The position numbers and the translations under genes are program-made. DNA of 64,000 bases, taken from Chromohalobacter sp. 11-W (GTDB lineage: Bacteria; Pseudomonadota; Gammaproteobacteria; Pseudomonadales; Halomonadaceae). The DNA is taken from the NCBI RefSeq assembly GCF_029889905.1, contig NZ_JARANZ010000011.1, positions 1 through 64,000 on the forward strand, read 5' to 3'. The notes beneath the pieces are model-generated. The model was not told where the DNA came from and did not search any database. It saw only the letters and a list, made by a program, of their open reading frames with translations. Shown piece after piece: positions 44,393 to 57,344 of this stretch (the first letter of the stretch is position 1; each line of letters opens with the position of its first letter).

Positions 44393-45526
44393 TTAGCTGG
44401 CTCTTGATGTCAGCATATCCTGACCGGGAGCCGAAGGAAGTGAGTAGAAAATGGTCCCGCTCATGATCTTTCTGGCGGTACGTATGAGGGAAACGCGGGC
44501 AATGTCGACGGGATCTCCGTTGCGGTGCTCGACATCCAGGTCGATTAACCCAGAAGGATGTTCCAAGCTGACCTGTGATAGCTGACCATCCGCCGCCAGC
44601 TTTCCCGTCTCCACCGCGATGCGATTGGCCACGGTGCCCGGCACACTGACGGCCGTGGCCACCGCAATGGCGCCAGTGACGGCAATGGCCTTGTGGCAGC
44701 GATGAGGCACGAAATAGCGAGTGCACAACGTACTGTCGTCGTCGAACGGTGCCGACACTAGCACCGGCTTGGGCAAGACACTCTGGCTGACATCCCCCAG
44801 CCCCATTCGCAGCCCCGCCTCGCGACGAACCGATTCCAGCCGCTCGAGCATGGCAGGATGAGCGTCCAGTTCAGCGGGAGACTCCCGGCCACTAAGGCCC
44901 AGGTCGGCCGCGTTGACCATCATGATGGGAGTGGCAGCGTCGAGGCAGGTGACCTGGAGGCCATCTACCGTGTCGATGGCGTTACCGGTCGGCAGTAGCG
45001 CCCCCGTCTTGGTGCCGATGATATCCAGGAAGCTGAGCTGGATACCGGCGGCACATCCGGGGACGCCGCTGATTGTCGTATCGCCCTCGTAAGCGACCTG
45101 GCCTCCCGGTGTCGGCACATGACACTCGATCAACCGCTGGGTGTTGAGATTGCGCACCCGAACGGTCGTCATTCCCTCCTGGAGCGCTACCAGACCCGTT
45201 TCGAGGGCGTACGGACCGACGGCCGATAGCATGTTGCCGCAGTTCGGGTTGAAGTCGACACGCCGATTGAGCACATCGACCTGCGCGAACAGGTAGTCGA
45301 CATCCGCCTCGGGATGCGATGAACGCTCCACAATGGCGACCTTGCTGGTCAGCGGATCGCCGCCTCCAATGCCATCGACCTGGAGAGCATGGCCCGACCC
45401 CATCAGGTTTATCAGGATCTCGGCTTGCGCCGCCTGGTTATCGGGAAGGTCCTTCATGCGCAGGAAAGGGCCTCTGGAGGTGCCACCGCGCATGATCATG
45501 CAGGGAATGCTATTCATCATCGTCAT
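44393..45526 (-). CDS. PrpF/GalD-type isomerase (4-oxalomesaconate tautomerase-like)
   Basis: A 377-residue protein of the PrpF family (diaminopimelate-epimerase fold), with the family opening MNSIPCMIMRGGTSRGPFLR and the block FNPNCGNMLSAVGPYALE containing a catalytic Cys. Members isomerise 2-methylaconitate (PrpF) or tautomerise 4-oxalomesaconate in gallate breakdown (GalD). No methylcitrate-cycle genes are near. The association with a Tct importer and divergent LysR gene recalls gallate-type clusters. Met codons at 45526, 45520 and 45517 compete for the start and none has a strong ribosome site. Confidence 0.82.
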   Translation of the reverse strand: MTMMNSIPCMIMRGGTSRGPFLRMKDLPDNQAAQAEILINLMGSGHALQVDGIGGGDPLTSKVAIVERSSHPEADVDYLFAQVDVLNRRVDFNPNCGNMLSAVGPYALETGLVALQEGMTTVRVRNLNTQRLIECHVPTPGGQVAYEGDTTISGVPGCAAGIQLSFLDIIGTKTGALLPTGNAIDTVDGLQVTCLDAATPIMMVNAADLGLSGRESPAELDAHPAMLERLESVRREAGLRMGLGDVSQSVLPKPVLVSAPFDDDSTLCTRYFVPHRCHKAIAVTGAIAVATAVSVPGTVANRIAVETGKLAADGQLSQVSLEHPSGLIDLDVEHRNGDPVDIARVSLIRTARKIMSGTIFYSLPSAPGQDMLTSRAS

Positions 45527-45670
45527 GCCATATCGCGTCGAAAAGTAGTGATATGAGCATGTCAGGGCACTTTTCATGCCTCAAATGCAAATAGAAGCGG
45601 CGATCAATTCGAAAAGCACATTAATGTGCTATGGTCATTAATACACTTCACCCCATGCAAGAAAAACGAC

Positions 45671-46579
45671 ATGTTACATCGCCTGGAATTCCTCGATTTA
45701 CAAGCCTTCATTCTGGTCGCAGAGCTGGGTTCCTTTCACGAAGCCGCACAACGCCTCCATCTCTCCCAGCCAGCGCTGTCCCGCCGCATTCAGAAGCTCG
45801 AAGAACTCCTGGAAGTCGAATTGCTGGAACGCACCACCCGGCGAACGCGGCTGACCCCCATCGGCACGGACTTCCTGCCCCGGGCGAGACGCATGATCGA
45901 GGAATACGAATCGTCGATCCTGGGCATTCGAGAGCTGGCCACGCATCAGAAGGGAACGGTCACCATTGCCTGCATCCCTACCGCGGCGTTCTATTTCCTG
46001 CCCAGTGTTATTCGTGGTTTCAGCGAAGCCTGGCCCGGCATCCGCATCCGGATACTCGACGTGAGTGCCAAGGAAGGGCTAGAGAGGGTCATCAGCGGTG
46101 AGGCCGACTTCGGTATCAACATGTTCAGCGCCCAGAGTCCGGAAGTCTCTTTCACCCCACTGCTGAAAGACCCTTTCGTCCTGGCATTGCGTTCGGACCA
46201 CCCCCTTGTTGATAAGCCAAGGATCGAATGGGCGGATCTTGAACAGGTCAGGTTGATCACGGTGAGCCGGGACAGCGGTAATCGCATCCTGCTGGACAAC
46301 ACCCTCTCGGCGGAAGGCATTCGATTGAACAGCTTCTACGAAGTCCAGCACCTTTCCACTTCGCTGGGCCTGGTCGAGTCAGGGCTGGGAGTCGCCATAT
46401 TGCCTCGAATGACCATGCCCGGCGCTGGCCATGACTCGCTGTGCGCACGTGAGCTTCCCAAGCCTCGCATTCAACGCACGATCGGCCTGGTGAGAAGCAA
46501 CTCGCACAGCATTTCCAGCACAGCCCAGCTGTTTATCGACATGCTGCTCGAGCATTGGGGCAACTCCGCCTGCACCTGA
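45671..46579 (+). CDS. LysR-type regulator of the Tct/isomerase operon
   Basis: A 302-residue LysR regulator; HTH at residues 1-62 (LHRLEFLDLQAFILVAELGSFHEAAQRLHLSQPALSRRIQKLEELL), effector domain from about 90 (GTVTIACIPTAAFYFLPSVIRGFSEAWPGIRIRI). It is divergent from the PrpF-TctC-TctAB operon, 144 bp apart, and very likely controls it with the imported acid or its product as inducer. It is the last gene before the intact SDR gene, so it marks the right side of the block bounded by the SDR relic. Confidence 0.87.
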   Translation: MLHRLEFLDLQAFILVAELGSFHEAAQRLHLSQPALSRRIQKLEELLEVELLERTTRRTRLTPIGTDFLPRARRMIEEYESSILGIRELATHQKGTVTIACIPTAAFYFLPSVIRGFSEAWPGIRIRILDVSAKEGLERVISGEADFGINMFSAQSPEVSFTPLLKDPFVLALRSDHPLVDKPRIEWADLEQVRLITVSRDSGNRILLDNTLSAEGIRLNSFYEVQHLSTSLGLVESGLGVAILPRMTMPGAGHDSLCARELPKPRIQRTIGLVRSNSHSISSTAQLFIDMLLEHWGNSACT

Positions 46580-46720
46580 GATAACTCAATAGGCAGCTTG
46601 TGGATAGGCTATCTCTGCCCAGCCAACACCGACGACTAATGCAGGGGGACGGATCATATCCCGCCCTGCCCTCGTGTCACCCGGCTCTGGTCTCACAGCC
46701 GCAGCGGGGCGCGTTTTCCC

Positions 46721-48275
<1,555 letters not shown>

Positions 48276-48369
48276 GACGACTCCTGAGTCCGTGGATAGG
48301 CGAACGTTGCGGAGACCTTAGCCAGCCCGCCCAAGGCACGGTAGAGCCAGTTCCGGCACATTGATGAGA

Positions 48370-48389
48370 CATACCACTGTCACGAGGTC
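48370..48389. repeat. Left 20-bp direct repeat flanking katG
   Basis: CATACCACTGTCACGAGGTC, identical to 50970-50989, in the same orientation; the copies are exactly 2600 bp apart and enclose only katG. Confidence 0.9.
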
Positions 48390-48532
48390 AGCTTTGCTTT
48401 GAGCGCCGTAAATCTCGGACGGCATGACGCCGAACCTTGTGCATGTACGTCGCTACCCGCAAACACAGGCGTGCTGAAAGGTACACCTCAGGAAGGCATG
48501 CATCGGATCGGGTACATCAAGCGGAGGGCTAA

Positions 48533-48598
48533 CGGTATCGCGACACGAACACTTCGTTTTGAAGCGTCCGTGTCGCGATACCGGCGTGCAATGCACGC
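48533..48598. terminator. Large palindrome pair downstream of katG
   Basis: A perfect 15-bp stem CGGTATCGCGACACG (48533-48547) / CGTGTCGCGATACCG (48569-48583) whose 21-base loop contains CTTC-GTTTT-GAAG, followed directly by a second palindrome GCGTGCA-A-TGCACGC (48584-48598). It starts 16 bp after the katG stop on the minus strand. Termination or mRNA 3' end protection is likely; no T-tract. Confidence 0.65.
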
Positions 48599-48613
48599 TA
48601 TAGGAAGGAGGTG

Positions 48614-50827
<2,214 letters not shown>

Positions 50828-50969
50828 TTAGTTATCTTGCTCACCTTTGCGTAACGACCATGCGTTATTGACGTAGCCTTTTTAAAGCATCCTTTTAATA
50901 GTCAAAATTTGTATTTTGCTACTCATGCAATAGAAATAAATCATCACACGATAGACGGAGCGTAATGGG

Positions 50970-50989
50970 CATACCACTGTCACGAGGTC
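50970..50989. repeat. Right 20-bp direct repeat flanking katG
   Basis: Identical to 48370-48389. It lies about 95 bp upstream of the aminotransferase start, in its leader region. Confidence 0.9.
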
Positions 50990-51083
50990 GGCGTGTTTCT
51001 GGCTCTATCTAGGCGCGGGGAACGCTGCCTAAGCTTGTGCGATAACCGACACCGTTCCTCGCCGACTGCATAGGACCTTGCTC

Positions 51084-52400
51084 ATGACCACGACCAACGA
51101 CCTCGTTCGCCAGCTCGACCGCCAGTACGTCTTTCACTCCTGGTCCCAGCAAGGGCAGCTCGATCCGCTGGTGATCGCCGGCGGCGCGGGCTGTCGTCTC
51201 TGGGATTACGCGGGCAAGGAATATCTGGATTTCAGCAGCCAGTTGGTGAATACCAACATTGGCCATCAGCACCCCAAGGTCATCGCCGCGATCAAGGAGC
51301 AGGCCGAGACACTCACCACAGTAGCGCCGGCGCACGCCAATCTGGCGCGGGGCGAGGCCGCCAAGCGCATTGTGGAGCGCGCGCCGCAAGGCTTTTCCAA
51401 GGTGTTTTTCACCAACGCGGGAGCAGACGCCAACGAGAACGCCATCCGCATGGCGCGCAGTTACACCGGACGCGACAAGATCCTCTCGGCGTATCGCTCC
51501 TATCACGGCAATACCGGCTCGGCCATCGTCGCCACGGGCGACCCGCGTCGCGTGCCCAACGAGTTCGCGCGCGGCCATGCGCACTTTTTCAATCCCTACC
51601 TGTATCGCAGCGACTTCTGGGCCCGCGACGAGCAGGAAGAATGCCAGCGCGCCTTGCAGCATCTGCGCCGAGTCATCGAATGCGAGGGCCCCGGCGCCAT
51701 CGCTGCCATTCTGCTCGAGCCGATCCCCGGCACGGCGGGCGTGCTGACGCCCCCGGCGGATTACTTGAAGGGTGTGCGAGCGCTGGCCGATGAATTCGGC
51801 ATCCTGCTGATCTTCGATGAGGTGATGGCCGGATTCGGGCGCACCGGACGCTGGTTCGCCTTCGAGCATTACGGGGTCTCGCCGGATTTGATCGCGTTCG
51901 CTAAGGGGGTCAATTCCGGGTACGTGCCGGCCGGCGGCGTGGTGATTTCGGAGGCCATCAGCCGGCATTTCGACGAACACATGTTCTTCGGCGGGCTCAC
52001 CTACTCCGGACATCCGCTGGCGATGGCATCCATCGTCGCGACGCTGGACGCCATGCATGAGGAAGGTGTGGTGGAGAACGCCGCCAGCATCGGCCAAGGT
52101 ACGCTCGGCCAGGGCCTCGAACGCTTGGCGCGCGAGCATGCCATCGTCGGCGAGACACGCGGGCTGGGAGTCTTTCATGCTCTGGAACTGGTCAGCGACC
52201 GCGAGCGTCGCACGCCGCTATCCGCGAGTGCGATGGGCGAGATCAAGCACGCCCTGCTTGCCGAAGGCATGCTGCCGTTCGTGGCCGAGAACCGCATTCA
52301 TGTGGTGCCACCGTGCATCATCAGCGAGGCGGAAACCCGACAGGGGCTGGCGATTCTGGATAAGGTCCTGGGCGAGATGTCGGCCAAGCACGCCGCTTGA
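51084..52400 (+). CDS. Class III aminotransferase (PLP)
   Basis: A 438-residue PLP enzyme of the omega-aminotransferase class. GAGCRLWDYAGKEYLDFSSQLVNTNIGHQHP opens the fold; FFTNAGADANENAIRMAR binds the phosphate; LLIFDEVMAGFGRTGRWFAFEHYGVSPDLIAFAKGVNSGYVPAGGVV holds the cofactor Asp and the Schiff-base Lys in FAKG. It transfers an amino group, often from taurine, beta-alanine or another omega-amine, to pyruvate or 2-oxoglutarate. A MocR regulator converges on it and an amino-acid ABC importer follows, which suggests catabolism of an imported amine. A Met two codons upstream is an alternative start. Confidence 0.88.
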   Translation: MTTTNDLVRQLDRQYVFHSWSQQGQLDPLVIAGGAGCRLWDYAGKEYLDFSSQLVNTNIGHQHPKVIAAIKEQAETLTTVAPAHANLARGEAAKRIVERAPQGFSKVFFTNAGADANENAIRMARSYTGRDKILSAYRSYHGNTGSAIVATGDPRRVPNEFARGHAHFFNPYLYRSDFWARDEQEECQRALQHLRRVIECEGPGAIAAILLEPIPGTAGVLTPPADYLKGVRALADEFGILLIFDEVMAGFGRTGRWFAFEHYGVSPDLIAFAKGVNSGYVPAGGVVISEAISRHFDEHMFFGGLTYSGHPLAMASIVATLDAMHEEGVVENAASIGQGTLGQGLERLAREHAIVGETRGLGVFHALELVSDRERRTPLSASAMGEIKHALLAEGMLPFVAENRIHVVPPCIISEAETRQGLAILDKVLGEMSAKHAA

Positions 52401-52444
52401 CCGTCGGGCTCACGGCATCGCTATCGCAAACGCGAAATCGCATG

Positions 52445-52465
52445 CGCCGGGCCTTATGCCCGGCG
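52445..52465. terminator. Hairpin between aminotransferase and MocR genes
   Basis: CGCCGGGC (52445-52452) / GCCCGGCG (52458-52465), 8-bp GC stem, 5-base loop, between convergent stops. No T-tract. Confidence 0.55.
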
Positions 52466-52482
52466 TCGACGTGGGTACGCCG

Positions 52483-53943
52483 CTACCCTAGCGTTCTCGC
52501 CAGGCGTTCGATCCCCGGTTCGATGCGCTCGGCGTCGATGGCACCGAACCCCAGGCGCATGAAGTTGCGCGGCGGCACGCGCTCGAAGAAGTGCTGAAAC
52601 CCCGGCTCGATGAGCACGCCGTTTTGCGCGGCCTGCCAGGCCAGACGCTGGGTATCCACGTCTTGCGGGGCTTCCAACCAGAACACGCTGGCATGGTCGC
52701 CGCCGACCCGCCGGCAGCTGGGAATATGCATCGTGATGGCCTCGTTCATCGTTTCCCAGCGCTGGCGCATCTCGTCGGCGAACTGACGCAAATAGCGGTC
52801 GTAATGGCCCTGGGCGAGGAACTGCGCCATCTGCTGTTGCAGCGCCGAGGGCGGATGACGATACATCAACCGCCGTAGTGCGCGCAGTTCGTCGACCAGT
52901 TCGGCGTCCGCAACCAGGTAGCCCAGCCGCAGCCCCGGCGAGAGAGGCTTGGAAAGACTACTCATGTAGATCACGCGCCCGCCAGCACGGCTGGCTTTCA
53001 GGGCCGGTTGCGCGTGACGGTCGAAGTTCACTTCCGCGTCGTAGTCGTCCTCGAGCACGATCTGGTCGAAACGCTGAATCTGTTGAATCAACTGCTCGCG
53101 ACGCGCGCGACTCATGGTAACGCCGGTCGGCCCCTGATGGCTGGGCGTCACGTAGAGATAGTCACAGCGTGGCGTCTCGGCATCGAGCTGCATGCCTTCG
53201 CCGTCCACGTGCTGGTAGTGAAGTTGGGCACCCTGGCGCAGGAAGACATTGACTGCCTCGCGATATCCGGGATTTTCGACCGCGACACGCGTTTGCCGAG
53301 CGAACAGCAACTGCGCGATCAAGAACAACGCGTTTTGTGAGCCCAATGTCACCAGGATCTCATCGCTCTGCGCATGAATGCCACGCTTGGGCAGCACCCG
53401 TGTACGCAACTGTTCGACCAGCATCGGGTCATCCTGATCGTAGCGGTCGCTGAGCCAGTGACGCTCGCGGTTCCCGCCCAGCAGGCGTCGCGAGGTTTCA
53501 CGCCATTGTTCGAGGGGAAACAGCCGCGTATCCAGTTGCCCATAGACGAAGGGAAACTCGTAATGCATCCAGTTGCTGGGACGCAGTACGCCCTGCAAGT
53601 GACTGGGGCGATGCGTGAAGCGCTTGCTCCAGGATGGTGCATCCACCGTCGCCTGGCGCGCCGCTTGGACCAGCGCCAGGGTATCGCTGTCATGATAAGC
53701 GTCGTGCAGGTAGTAACCGCTACGCGGCCGGCTGACCAGGTAGCCGTCCTCGACCAGGCCTTCGTACACCAATGCCACGGTATTGCGCGAGATCCCCAAT
53801 TGCAGGGACAAACGGCGGCATGACGGCAACGCCTCGTCCGCCGGGATGGTGCCGGTGTGGATAGCGTCGAGCAGCGACTCGCGTAGCTGTTCCTGCAACC
53901 CGCGCTGGGTATCGAAATCGAGATGGAAATAATGGTCGAGCAT
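52483..53943 (-). CDS. MocR-type PLP-dependent regulator
   Basis: A 486-residue GntR/MocR fusion: winged helix at about residues 10-75 (GLQEQLRESLLDAIHTGTIPADEALPSCRRLSLQLGISRNTVALVYEGLVEDGYLVSRPRSGYYLHD) and a fold-type I aminotransferase domain from about 115, with DDYDAEV and the PLP Lys in SSLSKPLSPGLRLGYL. Such proteins sense an amine through PLP and activate a nearby aminotransferase or uptake gene (TauR, GabR, EnuR types). The start has GGGAGAGAAC before it. It sits between the aminotransferase and the ABC importer, divergent from the latter, and probably controls one or both. Confidence 0.9.
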   Translation of the reverse strand: MLDHYFHLDFDTQRGLQEQLRESLLDAIHTGTIPADEALPSCRRLSLQLGISRNTVALVYEGLVEDGYLVSRPRSGYYLHDAYHDSDTLALVQAARQATVDAPSWSKRFTHRPSHLQGVLRPSNWMHYEFPFVYGQLDTRLFPLEQWRETSRRLLGGNRERHWLSDRYDQDDPMLVEQLRTRVLPKRGIHAQSDEILVTLGSQNALFLIAQLLFARQTRVAVENPGYREAVNVFLRQGAQLHYQHVDGEGMQLDAETPRCDYLYVTPSHQGPTGVTMSRARREQLIQQIQRFDQIVLEDDYDAEVNFDRHAQPALKASRAGGRVIYMSSLSKPLSPGLRLGYLVADAELVDELRALRRLMYRHPPSALQQQMAQFLAQGHYDRYLRQFADEMRQRWETMNEAITMHIPSCRRVGGDHASVFWLEAPQDVDTQRLAWQAAQNGVLIEPGFQHFFERVPPRNFMRLGFGAIDAERIEPGIERLARTLG

Positions 53944-54191
53944 CGTTCTCTCCCGATGAGGCATCACACCGGAATAGATGCAAGGAGCGCGCCATGACAC
54001 TGCACTGCCTGGAGGGACACATGATTAGGCATCGAAACATCTGGCCAATCGGCGCCACCCAACTGGCTCTATAGCGACCAACGTCGAATTCTTTAGGGTG
54101 GACTCACCACGTTCGAGATTGCCCCCGCATGGCGAGCCGTCTTCGGTCTCAGCCAACGATCTCAACAACAACAGCAACAGCGAAGGTGATT

Positions 54192-55118
54192 ATGATGCTT
54201 CCCACGACTCGCAACGCAGGTCGCACTAAAGGTCCCATTCCCAACCACCGCGTCCCCAAGGCCCGTTTCTCCAAGACGCTTGCCGCTACCTTGGCCGGCA
54301 CCTTGATGTCGTTATCGCTACCCGCTCTGGCGGCGGACCTGTCGGAAATCCAGGAGCGCGGCTACATGGAAGTGGCCACCGAGGATAATTACGCACCCTT
54401 CAACTTCATCGAAGGCGACAACGCCAAGGGCTTCAACGCCGATATGCTCGAAGAGCTGCGCGATTACGCTGATTTCGAGATTCGTCAGGAAATCCTACCG
54501 TGGACTGGCCTGTTGGCAGCGGTCTCCAACGATCAGTACGACATGGCCTTGACCGGCGCCTCGGTCTCCGATGAACGCTTGCGCGTTTTCAACTACACCC
54601 CGCCCTACGCCTCCGCCCAGCATTTCGCCATCAAGCGCGCCGACGATGACAGCATCAGCGATGTCGATGATCTCAGCGACAAGCAAGTCGGCGTCCAGGC
54701 CGGAAGCGTACTGCTCTCGCGCCTACCGGAGCTGGAGGCGATGCTCGAGGATGACGGCGGCACACTCGGCGAGGTCGTGCAGTACGAATCTTATCCCGAA
54801 GCCTTTGCTGACCTGGCCAATGGGCGTCTGGATTACGTCATCGATTCAGCGGTGCCGGTGAATACGCTGGTAGCCTCCAAGCCAGACGTCTTCGCCAAGG
54901 GTCCGGCGGTCTCCGGAGCGGGCTATGTGTCTTGGCCGATCCCCAAGGATAGCCCTGAACTGCTGGAGTACATGACCGGCTTCCTGGAACACCTCAAGGA
55001 AAATGGCCGCCTCGCCGAGCTGCAGAAAAAATGGTTCGGGGAAAGCTTCCCGGATCTTCCCGAGAAGCCGCTGACCAGCGTCGAGCAATTCCACGAACTG
55101 GCCGGCCTCGACGACTGA
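54192..55118 (+). CDS. Polar amino-acid ABC importer binding protein
   Basis: A 308-residue family 3 solute-binding protein. After a long basic lead, the signal is KTLAATLAGTLMSLSLPALAA; the domain opens with MEVATEDNYAPFNFIEGDNAKGFNADMLEELRDYADFEI and the ligand block YDMALTGASVSDERLRVFNYTPPYASAQHFAIKR. It binds an amino acid or related zwitterion in the periplasm. GAAGGTG precedes the start; a Met one codon later is equivalent. A hairpin then separates it from the permease genes, which often keeps binding protein in excess. Divergent from the MocR gene. Confidence 0.88.
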   Translation: MMLPTTRNAGRTKGPIPNHRVPKARFSKTLAATLAGTLMSLSLPALAADLSEIQERGYMEVATEDNYAPFNFIEGDNAKGFNADMLEELRDYADFEIRQEILPWTGLLAAVSNDQYDMALTGASVSDERLRVFNYTPPYASAQHFAIKRADDDSISDVDDLSDKQVGVQAGSVLLSRLPELEAMLEDDGGTLGEVVQYESYPEAFADLANGRLDYVIDSAVPVNTLVASKPDVFAKGPAVSGAGYVSWPIPKDSPELLEYMTGFLEHLKENGRLAELQKKWFGESFPDLPEKPLTSVEQFHELAGLDD

Positions 55119-55142
55119 GCGCTCGTCGCGCCCCTGTGTACT

Positions 55143-55171
55143 GCGACGCCGTGGTCCGACCACGGCGTCGC
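55143..55171 (+). terminator. Intercistronic hairpin after binding-protein gene
   Basis: Perfect 13-bp stem GCGACGCCGTGGT (55143-55155) / ACCACGGCGTCGC (55159-55171), 3-base loop, then CCTTATT. In such operons it partly stops transcription or protects the upstream mRNA end, giving more binding protein than permease. Confidence 0.78.
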
Positions 55172-55199
55172 CCTTATTCCTTAGCTCGGGGACTCTGCC

Positions 55200-55841
55200 A
55201 TGAATGCCAGCGCCTGGCACATGTTGCTGGAAGGGGCCTTGACCACCGTCTGGATCTCCGCTGTATCGATTGCTATCGGCGTCGTGGCGGGCTTGGTCAT
55301 TGCTTTGATTCGCCTTGCGCGAATTCCCATCGTCGATCAACTGCTAGTGCTCTACATAAGCGTAGCCCGCGCTACGCCATTGGTGACCCTGGCACTGTTC
55401 ATCTTTCTCAGCGCTCCTGACCTGGGGCTCGATCTCAACCGCAGCGTCGCCGGCATCCTGGCGCTGACGCTCAATACCACCGCTTTCAATGCCGAGATCT
55501 GGCGCAGTGCATTTCGCAATTTTTCTCGCGAGCAAAGCGAAGCGGCCATGGCGACGGGCATGACCCCATGGATCACCTTTCGCCGCATCATGCTGCCACA
55601 GATGGTGATTACCAGCTTGCCAGGGCTGGTCAACGAGATGTCCTTTCTGATCAAGGGCAGCCCAGCCATCGCGGTGATCGGAATCGTCGATCTGACCCGC
55701 GTGACCAACCGTATTTCGGCCGTGACCTATGAGCCACTGCCGCCCATTCTCGTCGCCGGCGCGCTCTACATGGCAATAATCGGTTGCCTGGTATGGCTAC
55801 AGCGTCTCGCCGAACGCCGTGCCAACCGACTGGCAATGTAA
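55200..55841 (+). CDS. Amino-acid ABC importer permease 1
   Basis: A 213-residue permease of the His/Glu/Gln/Arg family with five hydrophobic segments. ALTTVWISAVSIAIGVVAGLVIALIRLARIPIVDQLLVLYISVARATPLVTLALFIF is the typical N-half, and EQSEAAMATGMTPWITFRRIMLPQMV is the EAA loop that contacts the ATPase. Paired with the second permease gene 24 bp downstream to form the heterodimeric channel. Confidence 0.9.
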   Translation: MNASAWHMLLEGALTTVWISAVSIAIGVVAGLVIALIRLARIPIVDQLLVLYISVARATPLVTLALFIFLSAPDLGLDLNRSVAGILALTLNTTAFNAEIWRSAFRNFSREQSEAAMATGMTPWITFRRIMLPQMVITSLPGLVNEMSFLIKGSPAIAVIGIVDLTRVTNRISAVTYEPLPPILVAGALYMAIIGCLVWLQRLAERRANRLAM

Positions 55842-55865
55842 GAATAGAACGGTGAGGAGACGACC

Positions 55866-56531
55866 ATGAGCAACTGGGACATCCTGTGGGATGAGCGCGC
55901 GCAGTTCTGGAGCGGTTTTCTGAGCACCCTGGAAATATTTGGCCTGTCGATCGTGGGTGCCTTTGTGATCGGCTGCGGTCTACTTTATTTACTCGAAGGC
56001 AGCCGCAAGCGGCTGACTATACCTCTGCGCATTTTCATCGATAGCATGCGCATGCTGCCATTTTTGATCCTGGCTTATCTGCTGTATTACGGCTTACCAA
56101 GCGTCGGTATTCGCCTCGATGCCTGGTGGTCGGGGGTCGGAGCGCTGGCGGTGTATCACGGCGCCTATTTCGCCGAAATCTTCCGGGGCAACCGCTTAAC
56201 CTTTCCACCGGGGCAGATCGAAGCCGCCAAGGCGCACGGCTTCACCAAGGGCAAAATGTTCTTTCGCCTGCTGCTGCCGCAGATCATCATGCAAACCCGC
56301 CCGTTGCTGGGCAACCAGCTGATCTATGCGCTCAAGGACACGGCCTTTCTCGTCATCATTACCGTGAGTGAGCTGACCGCCGCCGCCAACAGCTTATCGA
56401 GCACCTATTTCATTCCCACCGAGGCGTTCATCGTCGTGATCGGTTTCTACTGGGCGATCAGCGTGACGATGGAGATCATCATCAAACAATGTGGGCGTTT
56501 CAGCGCCAAACGGGGGTTCGACAATGTCTGA
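55866..56531 (+). CDS. Amino-acid ABC importer permease 2
   Basis: A 221-residue permease of the same family: [29 protein letters not shown], then the EAA loop [41 protein letters not shown] precedes the start. Its last 8 bp overlap the start of the ATPase gene (ATGTCTGA), so the two are translationally coupled. Forms the membrane channel with permease 1. Confidence 0.9.
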   Translation: MSNWDILWDERAQFWSGFLSTLEIFGLSIVGAFVIGCGLLYLLEGSRKRLTIPLRIFIDSMRMLPFLILAYLLYYGLPSVGIRLDAWWSGVGALAVYHGAYFAEIFRGNRLTFPPGQIEAAKAHGFTKGKMFFRLLLPQIIMQTRPLLGNQLIYALKDTAFLVIITVSELTAAANSLSSTYFIPTEAFIVVIGFYWAISVTMEIIIKQCGRFSAKRGFDNV

Positions 56532-57312
56532 AGCAAACATGTCTGAGAGGGCGGCGGTTTCGATCCGCCATCTTTCGAAAAGCTTCGATGACGTCGAGGT
56601 GTTGCGCGATGTCGAACTGGAGGTAAAGACCGGCGAGGTGGTCACGATCATCGGCTCGTCCGGCTCAGGCAAGTCGACGTTATTGCGTTGTATCAATTGG
56701 CTGGAGAAACCCGACCGGGGCAGCATTCATATTGCCGGGCAACGCATCGGGGTCCATGAGGACGGCCGCCCCATGCCAGTGCGTGAGCTGGCCAAGGTCC
56801 GCGCGCAAACCGGTATGGTATTTCAAGGCTTCAACCTGTGGCCGCATCTCAACGTACTGCACAACGTCACCGAGGCACCCATCCATGTGCAGGGCAAGTC
56901 CAAGCGTGAAGCCGAGGAGCTCGCTACGGCGCTGCTCGAGAAGGTGGGCATGTCGCACAAGCACGATAGCTATCCCAACACGCTCTCGGGCGGCCAGAAA
57001 CAACGTGTGGCCATCGCCCGGGCGCTGGCCATGCAGCCGGAGGTGATGCTCTTCGACGAGCCCACCTCGGCGCTCGACCCAGAATTAGTGGGCGAAGTAC
57101 TGGCGGTGATCAAGGACCTCTCCGCCGAGGGATACACCATGGTCATGGTGACGCATGAGATGGCCTTCGCTCGCGCGGTGTCCGATCAGGTCGTCTTCCT
57201 GGAAAAAGGCCTAATCATCGAACGTGCCGATCCGGAGACCTTCTTCACAACCCCCAAGACCGATCGTGTGCGCAAGTTCCTCGAAAATCACGACACACCC
57301 TCGCCCGCCTGA
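56524..57312 (+). CDS. Amino-acid ABC importer ATPase
   Basis: A 262-residue ATPase of the polar amino-acid group: Walker [11 protein letters not shown]-loop [23 protein letters not shown], signature [15 protein letters not shown], Walker [21 protein letters not shown], switch His in [11 protein letters not shown]. The [10 protein letters not shown] block is characteristic of His/Gln/Arg importers. Starts inside the end of permease 2. It is the last gene of the importer operon; the amidase gene converges on it 32 bp further on. Confidence 0.92.
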   Translation: MSEANMSERAAVSIRHLSKSFDDVEVLRDVELEVKTGEVVTIIGSSGSGKSTLLRCINWLEKPDRGSIHIAGQRIGVHEDGRPMPVRELAKVRAQTGMVFQGFNLWPHLNVLHNVTEAPIHVQGKSKREAEELATALLEKVGMSHKHDSYPNTLSGGQKQRVAIARALAMQPEVMLFDEPTSALDPELVGEVLAVIKDLSAEGYTMVMVTHEMAFARAVSDQVVFLEKGLIIERADPETFFTTPKTDRVRKFLENHDTPSPA

Positions 57313-57344
57313 ACGGACGAGGACAATGGCCTACCGAGCCCCGG

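Larger units (their letters stand above)
48276..48613. other. Intergenic region left of katG
   Basis: 338 bp without a gene. It holds the left copy of the 20-bp repeat (48370-48389) and two palindromes (48533-48583 and 48584-48598). The rest shows nothing recognisable. Confidence 0.5.

Noticed and set aside
50870-50960. OxyR site in the katG promoter
   Set aside because: ATAG occurs three times (50898, 50930, 50951), but spacings of 32 and 21 bp do not match the ATAG-N7-CTAT repeat with 11-bp period.
51009-52178. 389-codon minus-strand frame opposite the aminotransferase gene
   Set aside because: A shadow frame common in GC-rich DNA; the plus-strand protein has all aminotransferase motifs.
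51084-57312. Ectoine uptake and catabolism cluster (EnuR-like MocR with importer)
   Set aside because: Tempting for a presumed halophile, but no ectoine hydrolase or deacetylase gene is present.
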